Under the pieces are notes generated by a model. That model saw only the letters and a list, made by a program, of their open reading frames with translations. It was not told the origin of the DNA and did not search any database. This document shows, one piece after another, positions 1 through 5,604 of a stretch of 5,626 nucleotides of DNA. A program made the translations under genes and the position numbers. This stretch comes from Clostridia bacterium (GTDB lineage: Bacteria > Bacillota > Clostridia > Christensenellales > Aristaeellaceae), in the NCBI GenBank assembly GCA_017412445.1, contig JAFPYA010000263.1, positions 1 through 5,626 of the forward strand, in the 5' to 3' direction. Numbering within the stretch: position 1 is the stretch's first letter; each line of letters begins with the position of its first letter.

Positions 1-162
1 TATCACGTGGCGGGGCGCCTTGCCCTTGCGGAAGCCGGGAAGGCTGATCCTGCCCACGTTCTTTTTGTAAGCCTTGACGATCGCGTTTTCAAAATCCTCG
101 GCGCTCACCACGAAGCTGAGCTTCGCCTTGTTGGAGGAAATCTTTTCGTAAGTGCAGCTCAT
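1..162 (-). CDS. tig: Trigger factor, N-terminal fragment (cut by window edge)
   Basis: Trigger factor is the ribosome-bound chaperone and peptidyl-prolyl isomerase that meets nascent chains at the exit tunnel. Only the first 54 codons are present; the frame stays open to base 1. Residues 43-51 read GFRKGKAPR, the family's ribosome-docking signature, at the same position as in E. coli trigger factor (G43-F44-R45-K46, which contacts ribosomal protein L23). The preceding residues (MSCTYEKISSNKAKLSF) fit the first beta strand and helix of the ribosome-binding domain. The ATG at 162-160 is preceded by AAAGGAG ending at 171, 8 bases away, so the start is well supported. The gene has its own extended -10 promoter at 199-227 and lies downstream of the terminator at 302-338, so it is probably transcribed independently of the membrane-protein gene. 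In many Firmicutes tig is followed by clpP/clpX, but that region is outside the window. Confidence 0.93.
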   Translation of the reverse strand, partial: MSCTYEKISSNKAKLSFVVSAEDFENAIVKAYKKNVGRISLPGFRKGKAPRHVI

Positions 163-198
163 TATGTTTACTCCTTTAACCACAAATAGTCAGCGTAT

Positions 199-227
199 AT
201 TATAACATAAAGCCAGCTAAGATTGAA
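199..227 (-). promoter_or_regulatory. Extended -10 sigma-A promoter for tig
   Basis: On the minus strand the -10 hexamer TATAAT (204-199) is preceded by TGT (207-205), giving the extended -10 form TGnTATAAT. The -35 position, 17 bases upstream, is TTCAAT (227-222), only a partial match, which is usual when an extended -10 is present. Transcription would begin near 192, leaving a leader of about 30 bases with the AAAGGAG ribosome binding site. This is read directly from sequence; activity is inferred. Confidence 0.7.
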
Positions 228-301
228 GGAAGTTTGTAAGCAGAGAGTGTTATTTTTTGGAGATAGGAGGCCTTACGGCCCGAAAAACGGCAAGAAATGT
301 G

Positions 302-338
302 AAAAAACACCCGCCCCGAGGGGAAAGCCCGGGACGGG
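302..338 (-). terminator. Rho-independent terminator after the three-helix membrane protein
   Basis: On the minus strand an 11-bp G+C-rich stem (338-328 with 320-310, including two G-T wobbles) encloses a 7-base loop (327-321) and is followed, after two bases, by six U residues (307-302). It lies 36 bases past the stop codon of the membrane-protein gene and upstream of the tig promoter, so it should separate the two transcripts. Stem length, loop size and U-tract all fit the intrinsic terminator pattern. Confidence 0.85.
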
Positions 339-367
339 GAAGGCTTTTATCGAGGGGAAGCTTTTAT
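336..367. repeat. Imperfect tandem repeat, about 14-15 bp, two copies
   Basis: On the plus strand GGGGAAGGCTTTTAT (336-350) is repeated as GGGGAAGCTTTTAT (354-367), one G shorter, with a 3-base spacer. The pair lies between the membrane-protein stop codon and its terminator. The word GGGGAAGGCTTT also occurs in the dispersed repeat near the right end of the window (5552-5563), so this may be a worn piece of the same repeat family. The repeat is visible; any function is unknown. Confidence 0.5.
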
Positions 368-374
368 TTGCTCA

Positions 375-791
375 TCAGATGCTGCCTGTCGCTTTTGCTT
401 TTTTGCCTATGCCTATAAGGCACAAAAGCAGTATCGCAAGAGCGTGTGCGCTCACGGCTACGGAAATGTATTTCACGAGGGGATAGGTGCGGTCGAGGAA
501 GTAGTGGTTGGTGGAGGGTATCCACGCAAAGCCCCAGAACAGGCTTATGCATATGGTGAGCTCGCTTAAAATTATGCCCCACGCGCGGGCGGCGTTTCTT
601 TTGCGCGCTTTGCCCACTATGCACAGTATCAGCGAGACTATAAGGAAAATCAGCGCCGCTATCATGAACGGGCTCATTACGCCCACTATGTCGCCAAGGC
701 CAAGGTAGTCTCTGCTTGTGCCAAGCAGACGCACGCAATCGTTATACCACCTTACGGCGGCCCTGCCCATTTCACTGCCGTAATATCCCAT
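375..791 (-). CDS. Three-helix integral membrane protein of unknown function
   Basis: A 138-residue protein that I do not recognise as a named family. After an N-terminal soluble stretch of about 34 residues come three strongly hydrophobic segments at roughly 35-60, 70-92 and 106-129. The loop between helices 1 and 2 is basic (KARKR, 61-65) and so is the tail (KKAK, 130-133). By the positive-inside rule this predicts an outside N-terminus and a cytoplasmic C-terminus. There is no cleavable signal peptide and no catalytic motif is visible. The ATG at 791-789 has AAAAGGA (807-801) 9 bases upstream. The gene has its own consensus promoter (828-855) and a strong terminator (302-338), so it is probably a single-gene transcript. 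Its neighbours, an M48 peptidase upstream and trigger factor downstream, loosely suggest an envelope or protein-quality context, but that is only association. Confidence 0.8.
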   Translation of the reverse strand: MGYYGSEMGRAAVRWYNDCVRLLGTSRDYLGLGDIVGVMSPFMIAALIFLIVSLILCIVGKARKRNAARAWGIILSELTICISLFWGFAWIPSTNHYFLDRTYPLVKYISVAVSAHALAILLLCLIGIGKKAKATGSI

Positions 792-827
792 AAAAACACA
801 TCCTTTTCACGTTAATTACATGACCAT

Positions 828-855
828 ATTATAGATCGTTTTTCCCGTCTGTCAA
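828..855 (-). promoter_or_regulatory. Consensus sigma-A promoter for the membrane protein gene
   Basis: On the minus strand TTGACA (855-850) and TATAAT (833-828) are separated by 16 bases, a 12/12 match to the vegetative sigma consensus with near-optimal spacing. Transcription should start near 821, about 30 bases before the start codon. The promoter begins only 12 bases past the stop codon of the upstream M48 gene, so the membrane protein can be expressed independently of the peptidase. The -35 sits in the centre of an imperfect dyad (CCC-C-TCT / AGA-C-GGG on the minus strand), which could be an operator but is not followed by a U-tract and is not a terminator. Confidence 0.85.
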
Positions 856-866
856 GAGGGGAGGGG

Positions 867-1691
867 CTACTCCGCCCTGTCCACGGGCAGCCCCGCGAGA
901 ATCTTTATAAACCTGTCCGAGGCCGCCCATTCGCGGCACTCCAGCGCGCGCACGGCGGTGAGGGGGTGGGAGGCGCTTTTGAGTATCATGAATTCGAGGG
1001 ACTTGTTCCATGTGCTCTCGCGTATCATTTCGCGGTACTGGGCGGCCTGCTCTATGAACGCGTCCATGCTGCTTACTCCCTGTATGTCCTTGTCGTAGCC
1101 CGCAAGGCGGAAGCAGACCTCCTGCATCTTCTCCGGCGCGCCGTCCACCAGCACCGCCGCGCGGTCGGCGGAGTATTCGCTCGAGCGCATCCAGTGGTAA
1201 AACGCCATTTGCAGCGGCGCGGAGATGAGCCCCGCAAGCCTGAAGCCGCTTAACGCCCCCATAGCGCCGCCCAGTATCACCCTGCCCATTGTGGAATACA
1301 GCACGTGGTGGCAGGCGATGTGGCCGCACTCGTGCGCCAGCACCGTGGGCACGAGGTAAGCAGGCAGGGCCTTGAGCAGCCCCGAGGTGACCACAATGAA
1401 GGGCCTGTTGTCGCCGGAGGTGTAGGCGTTGGGTACGGGGTTCAATTCGAGGTAAAGCTCCGGCACGTCTATGCCCAGCTTTTCGCATATGGGCGGCAGC
1501 ATGTCGTAGTATTCGCTCAATTGCTTCGGGCCCAGCCGCACGCGGCTGGACATGTTGAGAATTTTCGCCTGTGGCTCGTTCCACACGCTCATAAAGCCCT
1601 TGAGCAGGGTGGAAAAGCCGGGTATGGCCTTGAGCGCCTTGAGGGCGGCGCGGTCGGAGTCGTGCACGTAGGAAAGATAATCGTAAGCCAT
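867..1691 (-). CDS. M48-family zinc metallopeptidase
   Basis: A 274-residue zinc-dependent endopeptidase. The gluzincin motif HECGH is at 120-124 (zinc ligands H120 and H124, catalytic E121). The third ligand is E172 in SSEYSADRA (170-178), matching the ExxxD signature of M48 peptidases. A later SHP (241-243), followed by R248, matches the conserved HP...R segment of the family. The N-terminus lacks the transmembrane helices of HtpX, so it is not a classical HtpX. A hydrophobic stretch at 136-165 between the zinc motifs could be membrane-associated, as in related enzymes. Substrates cannot be predicted. The ATG at 1691-1689 has AAAGGAGG (1706-1699) 7 bases upstream, an excellent ribosome binding site. 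The gap to the upstream YdjM-type gene is 49 bases with no convincing promoter, so the two are probably co-transcribed. The family call is secure; the specific role is unknown. Confidence 0.9.
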   Translation of the reverse strand: MAYDYLSYVHDSDRAALKALKAIPGFSTLLKGFMSVWNEPQAKILNMSSRVRLGPKQLSEYYDMLPPICEKLGIDVPELYLELNPVPNAYTSGDNRPFIVVTSGLLKALPAYLVPTVLAHECGHIACHHVLYSTMGRVILGGAMGALSGFRLAGLISAPLQMAFYHWMRSSEYSADRAAVLVDGAPEKMQEVCFRLAGYDKDIQGVSSMDAFIEQAAQYREMIRESTWNKSLEFMILKSASHPLTAVRALECREWAASDRFIKILAGLPVDRAE

Positions 1692-1740
1692 AGTGAAACC
1701 TCCTTTAACGATGCGCCGCGCGCGGGCGGCCTGCTTATGC

Positions 1741-2370
1741 TTAGACGGGCGCGCTGTGGGTAAGAACCCATACCGCGCGGGCGAGCAGGGCCAGATCGAA
1801 AAGCAAAAAGAACCACATCAGCGCCTTGTTCGCAATTTTGTCCGTGGCGCACAGATTCAGGCACACGCCCTTTTTAAACGCGGGGTAGAGCCAGGGCACG
1901 GGCTTATTGTTCATTGTGTCGAGAATGAGATGCGATACGCCGCCCAGCAGCACGTATATCCACGCGGCGGGGCAAAACAGGTAAAAGCCCGTCGAAATGA
2001 GCGCTACATACAAAACAGAGTGGGTGAAAGTGCGGTGCGCGCTGAAGCGGCCAAGCACGCACACGGTAAGCAACAGCGCCGCGCCCGAAAGCGTGTATAC
2101 GCGGCTCTGGTTCAGGGCGGAGAGGCACAGGCCGGCCTTGAGCAACAGGTCGGCTATTATCGCCGCGGCCACTATCGACAGCGCGATAAGGCGGCCGTAG
2201 GCGGGGTCGTGGGAGGAATTCTGCGCGCGGCACTCTATGTCCACAAGCACCGCGCCCGCCGTCCCGCCCGCAAGTGCGGATATTACGCCCAGAGGCGATA
2301 TCGCTTCGTAGGTGGTGGCAAAGGCGAGGGCGGCGGCGATGCCCGCGTGTATGTGGGTCTTGCTGAGCAT
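1741..2370 (-). CDS. YdjM-family (DUF457) membrane-bound putative metal-dependent hydrolase
   Basis: A 209-residue multi-pass membrane protein with the YdjM/DUF457 pattern: an N-terminal TH (5-6), an acidic VDIE (43-46) after the first hydrophobic region, HRTFTHS (112-118), and GGVSHLILD (143-151). The His/Asp residues are thought to bind metal in this family. Hydrophobic helices are at roughly 24-44, 58-80, 92-107, 119-141 and 185-204. E. coli YdjM is a LexA-regulated inner-membrane protein; the biochemical substrate is not established. I start the gene at the ATG at 2370-2368: AAAGG lies 7 bases upstream, the TH motif falls at its usual place near the N-terminus, and the promoter at 2413-2441 predicts a start site near 2406. 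The frame stays open further upstream to 2556, but that extension crosses the promoter. An ATG at 2391 is possible but has a poor ribosome binding site. Confidence 0.85.
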   Translation of the reverse strand: MLSKTHIHAGIAAALAFATTYEAISPLGVISALAGGTAGAVLVDIECRAQNSSHDPAYGRLIALSIVAAAIIADLLLKAGLCLSALNQSRVYTLSGAALLLTVCVLGRFSAHRTFTHSVLYVALISTGFYLFCPAAWIYVLLGGVSHLILDTMNNKPVPWLYPAFKKGVCLNLCATDKIANKALMWFFLLFDLALLARAVWVLTHSAPV

Positions 2371-2412
2371 TGCAGAGCCTTTCTTAAGCATAAAACCAAG
2401 TTCTTTTTTTCT

Positions 2413-2455
2413 ATTATAGTTGATTTCAATGCCCATTGCAAGGGGCAATTTTTTT
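2413..2455 (-). promoter_or_regulatory. Sigma-A promoter for the ydjM-like gene, with A-tract
   Basis: On the minus strand TATAAT (2418-2413) lies 17 bases downstream of TTGCAA (2441-2436; 4 of 6 matches to TTGACA). A run of seven A residues (2455-2449) sits just upstream of the -35, where an UP element would bind the RNA polymerase alpha subunit. The -35 is also overlapped by a perfect inverted repeat ATTGC-N5-GCAAT (2435-2449), a possible operator. The predicted leader of about 36 bases supports the start codon at 2370. Confidence 0.7.
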
Positions 2456-2480
2456 GCGATTAACCAAAGCTTTCCAAAAA

Positions 2481-2506
2481 GCGGATGCAAGTGGATACAG
2501 GTGGAT
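2481..2506. repeat. Three GYGGAT direct repeats in exact 10-bp phase
   Basis: GCGGAT (2481-2486), GTGGAT (2491-2496) and GTGGAT (2501-2506) begin exactly 10 bases apart, placing each on the same face of the helix. They lie 51 bases before the first phage-type gene and just upstream of a -10-like TACAAT (2519-2524), for which no good -35 is visible. Phased direct repeats beside a small-terminase position are the pattern expected of a packaging-initiation (pac) site or of a transcription-factor array. Which of these, if either, is inference. Confidence 0.45.
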
Positions 2507-2540
2507 TTTGGGGCGAGGTACAATCTGACCGTGATAAAGG

Positions 2541-2547
2541 AAAGGAG
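2541..2547 (+). promoter_or_regulatory. Ribosome binding site that sets the start of the small packaging gene
   Basis: AAAGGAG directly abuts an ATG at 2548 (spacing 0) but lies 9 bases before the ATG at 2557. Normal spacing of 6-10 bases therefore selects 2557 as the start and argues against the in-frame ATGs at 2485 and 2548. Confidence 0.6.
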
Positions 2548-2556
2548 ATGACGCAA

Positions 2557-2847
2557 ATGGACATGGTACTTCTTATGACCCAGGTGCTTGAGGAGGACGC
2601 CCAGAGCCTTAAGGACGCCGAGGGGCTTTTTCAGGGCAAGAGCGCGGCGCGCGTTATAGGCGAGGCGCTGGCGCGCGCCTCAATGGACGGGGACATAAAG
2701 GCCGCCGCGATGCTCATGGAGCTCTCCGGCATGGACTTCCGCTCCCGCGACAGCGTGGAAAAGCACGACATAGACCGCCAGAAGCTGGGCATGGCGCAGG
2801 GCGGCGCGGCCAGAGTGATAATCGAGGACGTGCGGCCGGAGGAGTAG
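2557..2847 (+). CDS. Small protein in the terminase small-subunit position
   Basis: A 96-residue, mostly helical, acidic protein immediately upstream of the large terminase gene; its TAG stop directly abuts the next ATG. Position and size suggest a small terminase subunit, which would recognise phage DNA and load the large subunit. Residues 38-60 (ALARASMDGDIKAAAMLME, then LSGMD) resemble the GDxxAAxxLxExxG helical segment I associate with phage proteins encoded beside terL, followed by a charged stretch (SRDSVEKHDIDRQKL, 63-77). There is no visible N-terminal helix-turn-helix, which typical TerS proteins have, so this may be a reduced TerS or a different packaging accessory protein. The start at 2557 is chosen by ribosome binding site spacing. 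The gene is certain as a coding frame given its coupling to terL; the function is a positional inference. Confidence 0.6.
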   Translation: MDMVLLMTQVLEEDAQSLKDAEGLFQGKSAARVIGEALARASMDGDIKAAAMLMELSGMDFRSRDSVEKHDIDRQKLGMAQGGAARVIIEDVRPEE

Positions 2848-4095
2848 ATGATCAACTTTTATGAGCACATGGCACCGGTCTACTGGGACGTGTACGAGGA
2901 TTTCATGCGCTTGAATCACAGGGAATACTGGTTCAAGGGCGGCAGAGGCTCGGGCAAGAGCAGCTTTATAGCCCTTGCGATAATAGGCGGCATGCTCAGG
3001 GACAGGGACGCCTGCTGCGTAGCCTACAGGCGCGTGGCCAACACGCTCAAGGACTCGGTGTACGCGGTGTTCGGCTGGGCGGTAAGGCAATTGGGGCTTG
3101 AGAGGCTGTTCAGGTTCAAGCTCAGCCCGCTCGAAATAGTGTTTTTGCCCACGGGTCAGAAGATACTCTTCAGGGGCGCGGACGACCCCGTGAAGAGCAA
3201 GTCGCTGGCGCTGAGACAGGGCTACTTCAAATATCTCTGGTTTGAGGAGATAGCGGAGTTCAGGGGCGAGGAGGACGTGCGCACGATTGTGCAGAGCGTT
3301 CTTCGCGGCGCGGACAAAGGCGCAATGATATGCAGCTACAACCCGCCCAAAAGCGCGCTGTCGTGGGTGAACGAGGCGGCGCTCACGCCTGCGTGCGGGC
3401 GGCTGGTGACCCACAGCACATATCTCGACATGCCCAGGAAGTGGCTGGGCGAGCGCTTTTTGCAGGAGGCCGAGGCGCTGAAGAGCCGCTCCGAGCGCGC
3501 CTACCTTAACGAATATCTGGGGCAGGTGACCGGCTCGGGCGGACAGGTGTTTGAAAACATAGTGAGCGATTCGCTCTCTGACGAGGCGCTTTCACGCTTC
3601 GGCAGGCGGTTTTTCGGGCTGGATTTCGGCTTTGCCCGGGATCCCGACGCGCTGACCCAGTGGGCGTACGACAAAAAGCGAAGCGAATTATACGCCGTGA
3701 GCGAGCACGTAAAGGCGGGACAGAGCCCCGAGACGCTGGCCGAAAGGGTGAAGGCGATTTCGGGCAGGCATGCGGTGTACTGCGACAGCGCCGACCCCCG
3801 CATGATAAGCGTGCTCAAGTCCCTCGGCGTAAACGCCGTGGCGGTCAAAAAGGGGCCGGGCAGCCGCGAGCAGGGCTTCAGGTGGCTGCAGACGCTTTCG
3901 GCCATACACATAGATCCGAAGCGCACGCCCGTCACCTACGGCGAATTTACGGGCTGCGAGTACAGGCGGGACGCGGCGGGGCGCTTCGTCTCGGGCTATC
4001 CCGATGAAAACGACCACACGATAGACAGCTGCCGCTACGCGCTGGAAAGGGAGATAAGCCTGCGTCAGGCCGGCACGCGCAGGGACGTGTACTGA
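2848..4095 (+). CDS. terL: Phage terminase large subunit (PBSX/Terminase_3 type)
   Basis: A 415-residue DNA-packaging motor with an N-terminal ATPase and a C-terminal RNase H-like nuclease that cuts the concatemer. Walker A is GGRGSGKSS (31-39, K37). Walker B is YLWFEE (129-134), where the usual Asp is replaced by Glu before the catalytic E134, as also seen in some members of this group. The coupling motif is SYNPP (163-167). Nuclease acidic residues fit D259 (GLDFG, 257-261), D313 (YCDSADP, 311-317) and D389/D393 (NDHTIDS, 388-394), so both domains look intact. Length is typical for PBSX-family terminases (about 400-430). The start follows the previous stop without a gap and is served by GGAGGAG (2838-2844) inside the upstream gene, implying translational coupling. 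The portal gene follows 19 bases later. Thirteen of 16 isoleucines use ATA. Confidence 0.95.
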   Translation: MINFYEHMAPVYWDVYEDFMRLNHREYWFKGGRGSGKSSFIALAIIGGMLRDRDACCVAYRRVANTLKDSVYAVFGWAVRQLGLERLFRFKLSPLEIVFLPTGQKILFRGADDPVKSKSLALRQGYFKYLWFEEIAEFRGEEDVRTIVQSVLRGADKGAMICSYNPPKSALSWVNEAALTPACGRLVTHSTYLDMPRKWLGERFLQEAEALKSRSERAYLNEYLGQVTGSGGQVFENIVSDSLSDEALSRFGRRFFGLDFGFARDPDALTQWAYDKKRSELYAVSEHVKAGQSPETLAERVKAISGRHAVYCDSADPRMISVLKSLGVNAVAVKKGPGSREQGFRWLQTLSAIHIDPKRTPVTYGEFTGCEYRRDAAGRFVSGYPDENDHTIDSCRYALEREISLRQAGTRRDVY

Positions 4096-4114
4096 TATTA
4101 AGGAGTGTGAAAGG

Positions 4115-5134
4115 ATGATTGTGAGAAATGCCGCCTACATGAAGGACGGCGAGGTTACGGGCGAACTGCTAAAGGGCGCGGTAAGCGAGCACATGAGAAA
4201 CGCCGCGCGCTACAGGCGATTAAGCGACTACTACCACGGGCGCACCGACATACTGGGCCGCCGCCGCGCGCCGGGGCTGCCCAACAACAGGCTCAGCCAC
4301 CCCTTCGCGCGCTACATAGTCACCGTGACCGTGGGCTACCTCGTGGGGCACGGCATAGACTACAAGGCCGACGAAAGCGCCCGCGAGGCGTTAAATGCGC
4401 TCAAGGACGCGATGCGCTTATGCGACATAGGCAGCGTGGACACCGAAAACGCGCGAAACGCCGCCATATACGGCAGGGGCATAGAGTACATAACCCTCTC
4501 GGACGACGGACGCCGCCCGGTCAGCTACGCATTGAACCCCGAGAGCGCGTTCGTGGTCTACAGCGACGACATAAGGCACAGGCCGCTGTTTGGCGTGTAC
4601 CTGATGAAGACGAGCGACGAGGAGGGCAGGCAGACCGGCATGAGCGCGCTGGTTGCTACCGAAAAGAGCATAAGCGTGTTCGACAGAACAAACACGGGCT
4701 TTGTGCCGGTGACGCGGGAAATCCACTTTTTCGGCGGCGTGCCTATGGTGGAATTCTGGAACGACGAAAACGAGAGGGGCGATTTCGAGTGGGTGATGAG
4801 CCTTATAGACGCCTACGACGCGCTGCAGAGCGACCGCCTGAACGACAAGGATCAGTTTGTGGACAAGCTGCTGGTGCTGACGGGCTGCACGCTCGAAACC
4901 GATGAGGACGGCAGGCCGCCGTGGCTGCAGCTCAGGCAGGACAAGGCGCTGTGCCTGCCCGACGGCGACGCGCGCGCGGAGTATCTCAGCGGCGAAATGG
5001 ACGAGCAGGGCAACGAGATACTCAGGCGTTCGCTGGGACATACACAAGCTTTCGCTGGTGCCGGACTTGAGCGACGACAGCTTTGCCGGCAACGTAAGCG
5101 GCGTGGCCATGAAGTACAAGCTCATGGGGCTTGA
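4115..5134 (+). pseudogene. Phage portal protein, SPP1 gp6 family: N-terminal frame, broken near its end
   Basis: The portal is the dodecameric ring at one head vertex through which terminase pumps DNA and to which the neck attaches. Family features of SPP1 gp6-type portals (Phage_prot_Gp6) are clear: YYHGRTDILGR (39-49), PNNRLSHPFARYIV (56-69), VGYLVGHGIDY (73-83), YGRGIEY (119-125), NPESAFVVY (141-149), VEFWNDENERGDFE (212-225) and LIDAYDALQSDRLNDKDQF (230-248). The ATG at 4115 has AAGGAG (4100-4105) 9 bases upstream. Homology ends at about residue 305 (near 5029). The following 34 codons, to the TGA at 5132-5134, are Arg-rich and unlike a portal, whereas the proper continuation is in the +1 frame (5037-5435). 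One extra base, most simply in the GGG at 5035-5037, or loss of two bases, would explain this. Restored length is about 440 residues, normal for the family. Confidence 0.88.
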
Positions 5135-5435
5135 GCAATTGGCCGCAATGAAGCAAAGGTGGTTCAGCGAGGGGCTCAAGGAAAGGCTGAGGATTTGGCT
5201 GAGCTGCCCGGTGATGCGCGAAAAAGCCGAGCTCGCAGGCGCGATTTCGCCCGTGTTCACGCGCGCGCTGCCCGAAAACCTCTCAGAGACCGCGTCCGTG
5301 GTCAAAACCGCGCGCCAGGCAGGCGCGATGTCCACCCGCACTATGGTGGAGCTTTTGCACCGCGCGGACGACTGGGACGAGGGCATGATAGCAAAGGAGG
5401 CCGAGGAGGCGAGGCGCGAGAGGGAGGACGGATGA
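5037..5435 (+). pseudogene. Phage portal protein, C-terminal part in the +1 frame
   Basis: From 5037 this frame reads DIHKLSLVPDLSDDSFAG and, after NVSG, VAMKYKLMGLEQLAAMKQRW. This is the conserved segment of SPP1 gp6-type portals that contains the crown and tunnel region (typical form DIHKxSxVPDxxDxxFAGNxSGVAMKYKLxGLEQ). The continuation is helical with a charged end (EEAEEARREREDG or similar) and stops at TGA 5433-5435. No ribosome binding site precedes it near 5037, so it is the displaced tail of the gene beginning at 4115 and not an independent gene. An internal ATG at 5109 is in frame but would discard the DIHK motif. The stop overlaps the next start as ATGA, the normal arrangement for a head operon, which supports 5435 as the true end of the portal gene. 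Confidence 0.85.
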
Positions 5436-5455
5436 CGGGGGAGGCTTATAGGGAA

Positions 5456-5488
5456 GAGAGGAAGGCTGACGAAATCGCTTCTCCTCTC
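5456..5488. repeat. Stem-loop, 7-bp inverted repeat
   Basis: GAGAGGA (5456-5462) is perfectly complementary to TCCTCTC (5482-5488) across a 19-base loop. It lies at the point where head-protein-like translation ends and the dispersed repeat begins, so it may mark the edge of the inserted sequence. It has no U-tract and is not a standard terminator. Confidence 0.4.
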
Positions 5489-5490
5489 GT

Positions 5491-5604
5491 AATATCGCCG
5501 ACATACCGCCACCTCATCCGACCTCGCTTTCGCTCGGCCACCATCCCCTCCAGGGGAAGGCTTTACGCGCCCTCAAGGGGAAGGTTACGCCCCCAATCCG
5601 GTCT
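5491..5604. repeat. Dispersed intergenic repeat of the Clostridia type
   Basis: The stretch contains CCACCTCATCCGACCTCG (5509-5526), TTTCGCTCGGCCACC, then TCCCC-TCCA-GGGGA (5544-5557, a small hairpin) followed by AGGCTTTACGCG, and a second related unit CCCTCAAGGGGAAGGTTACG. I recognise this pattern from memory as a short non-coding repeat found in many copies between genes in Clostridia genomes, where it often gives spurious short proteins rich in Pro, Arg and Ser. Edges are uncertain to about 20 bases. It sits just after the portal gene, inside what should be the phage head operon. Confidence 0.6.

Noticed and set aside
850..866. Terminator for the M48 gene just past its stop
   Set aside because: The only dyad there is short and imperfect and is followed by A residues on the transcribed strand, not U. 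It coincides with the -35 of the next promoter.
829..1584. 251-codon minus-strand frame overlapping the M48 gene in another register
   Set aside because: The M48 frame carries HExxH, the third zinc ligand and a perfect ribosome binding site; this one is Arg/Gly-rich with none of these.
1693..2463. 256-codon plus-strand open frame opposite the ydjM-like gene
   Set aside because: It is low-complexity (Arg/Gly/Ala-rich), antisense to a gene with recognisable motifs and its own promoter; a shadow frame.
2371..2556. Upstream extension of the ydjM-like frame to an ATG at 2556
   Set aside because: It crosses the TTGCAA-17-TATAAT promoter, has no ribosome binding site and would place the TH motif at residue 67 instead of 5.
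2680..3414. 244-codon minus-strand open frame opposite terL
   Set aside because: Its Ala/His/Arg/Pro-rich translation has no domain and lies across the small gene and the Walker-motif region of terL.
5027..5040. Programmed +1 ribosomal frameshift in the portal
   Set aside because: There is no in-frame stop or rare-codon pause at the switch point (cgt tcg ctg gga), no stimulatory structure is evident, and portals are not known to use one. A mutation or sequencing error is simpler.
4418..5512. Long open frame on the minus strand (364 codons) opposite the portal gene
   Set aside because: It is antisense to a clear SPP1-type portal, has a His/Ala/Arg-rich composition without domains and no ribosome binding site. 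It arises from the high GC of the real gene.
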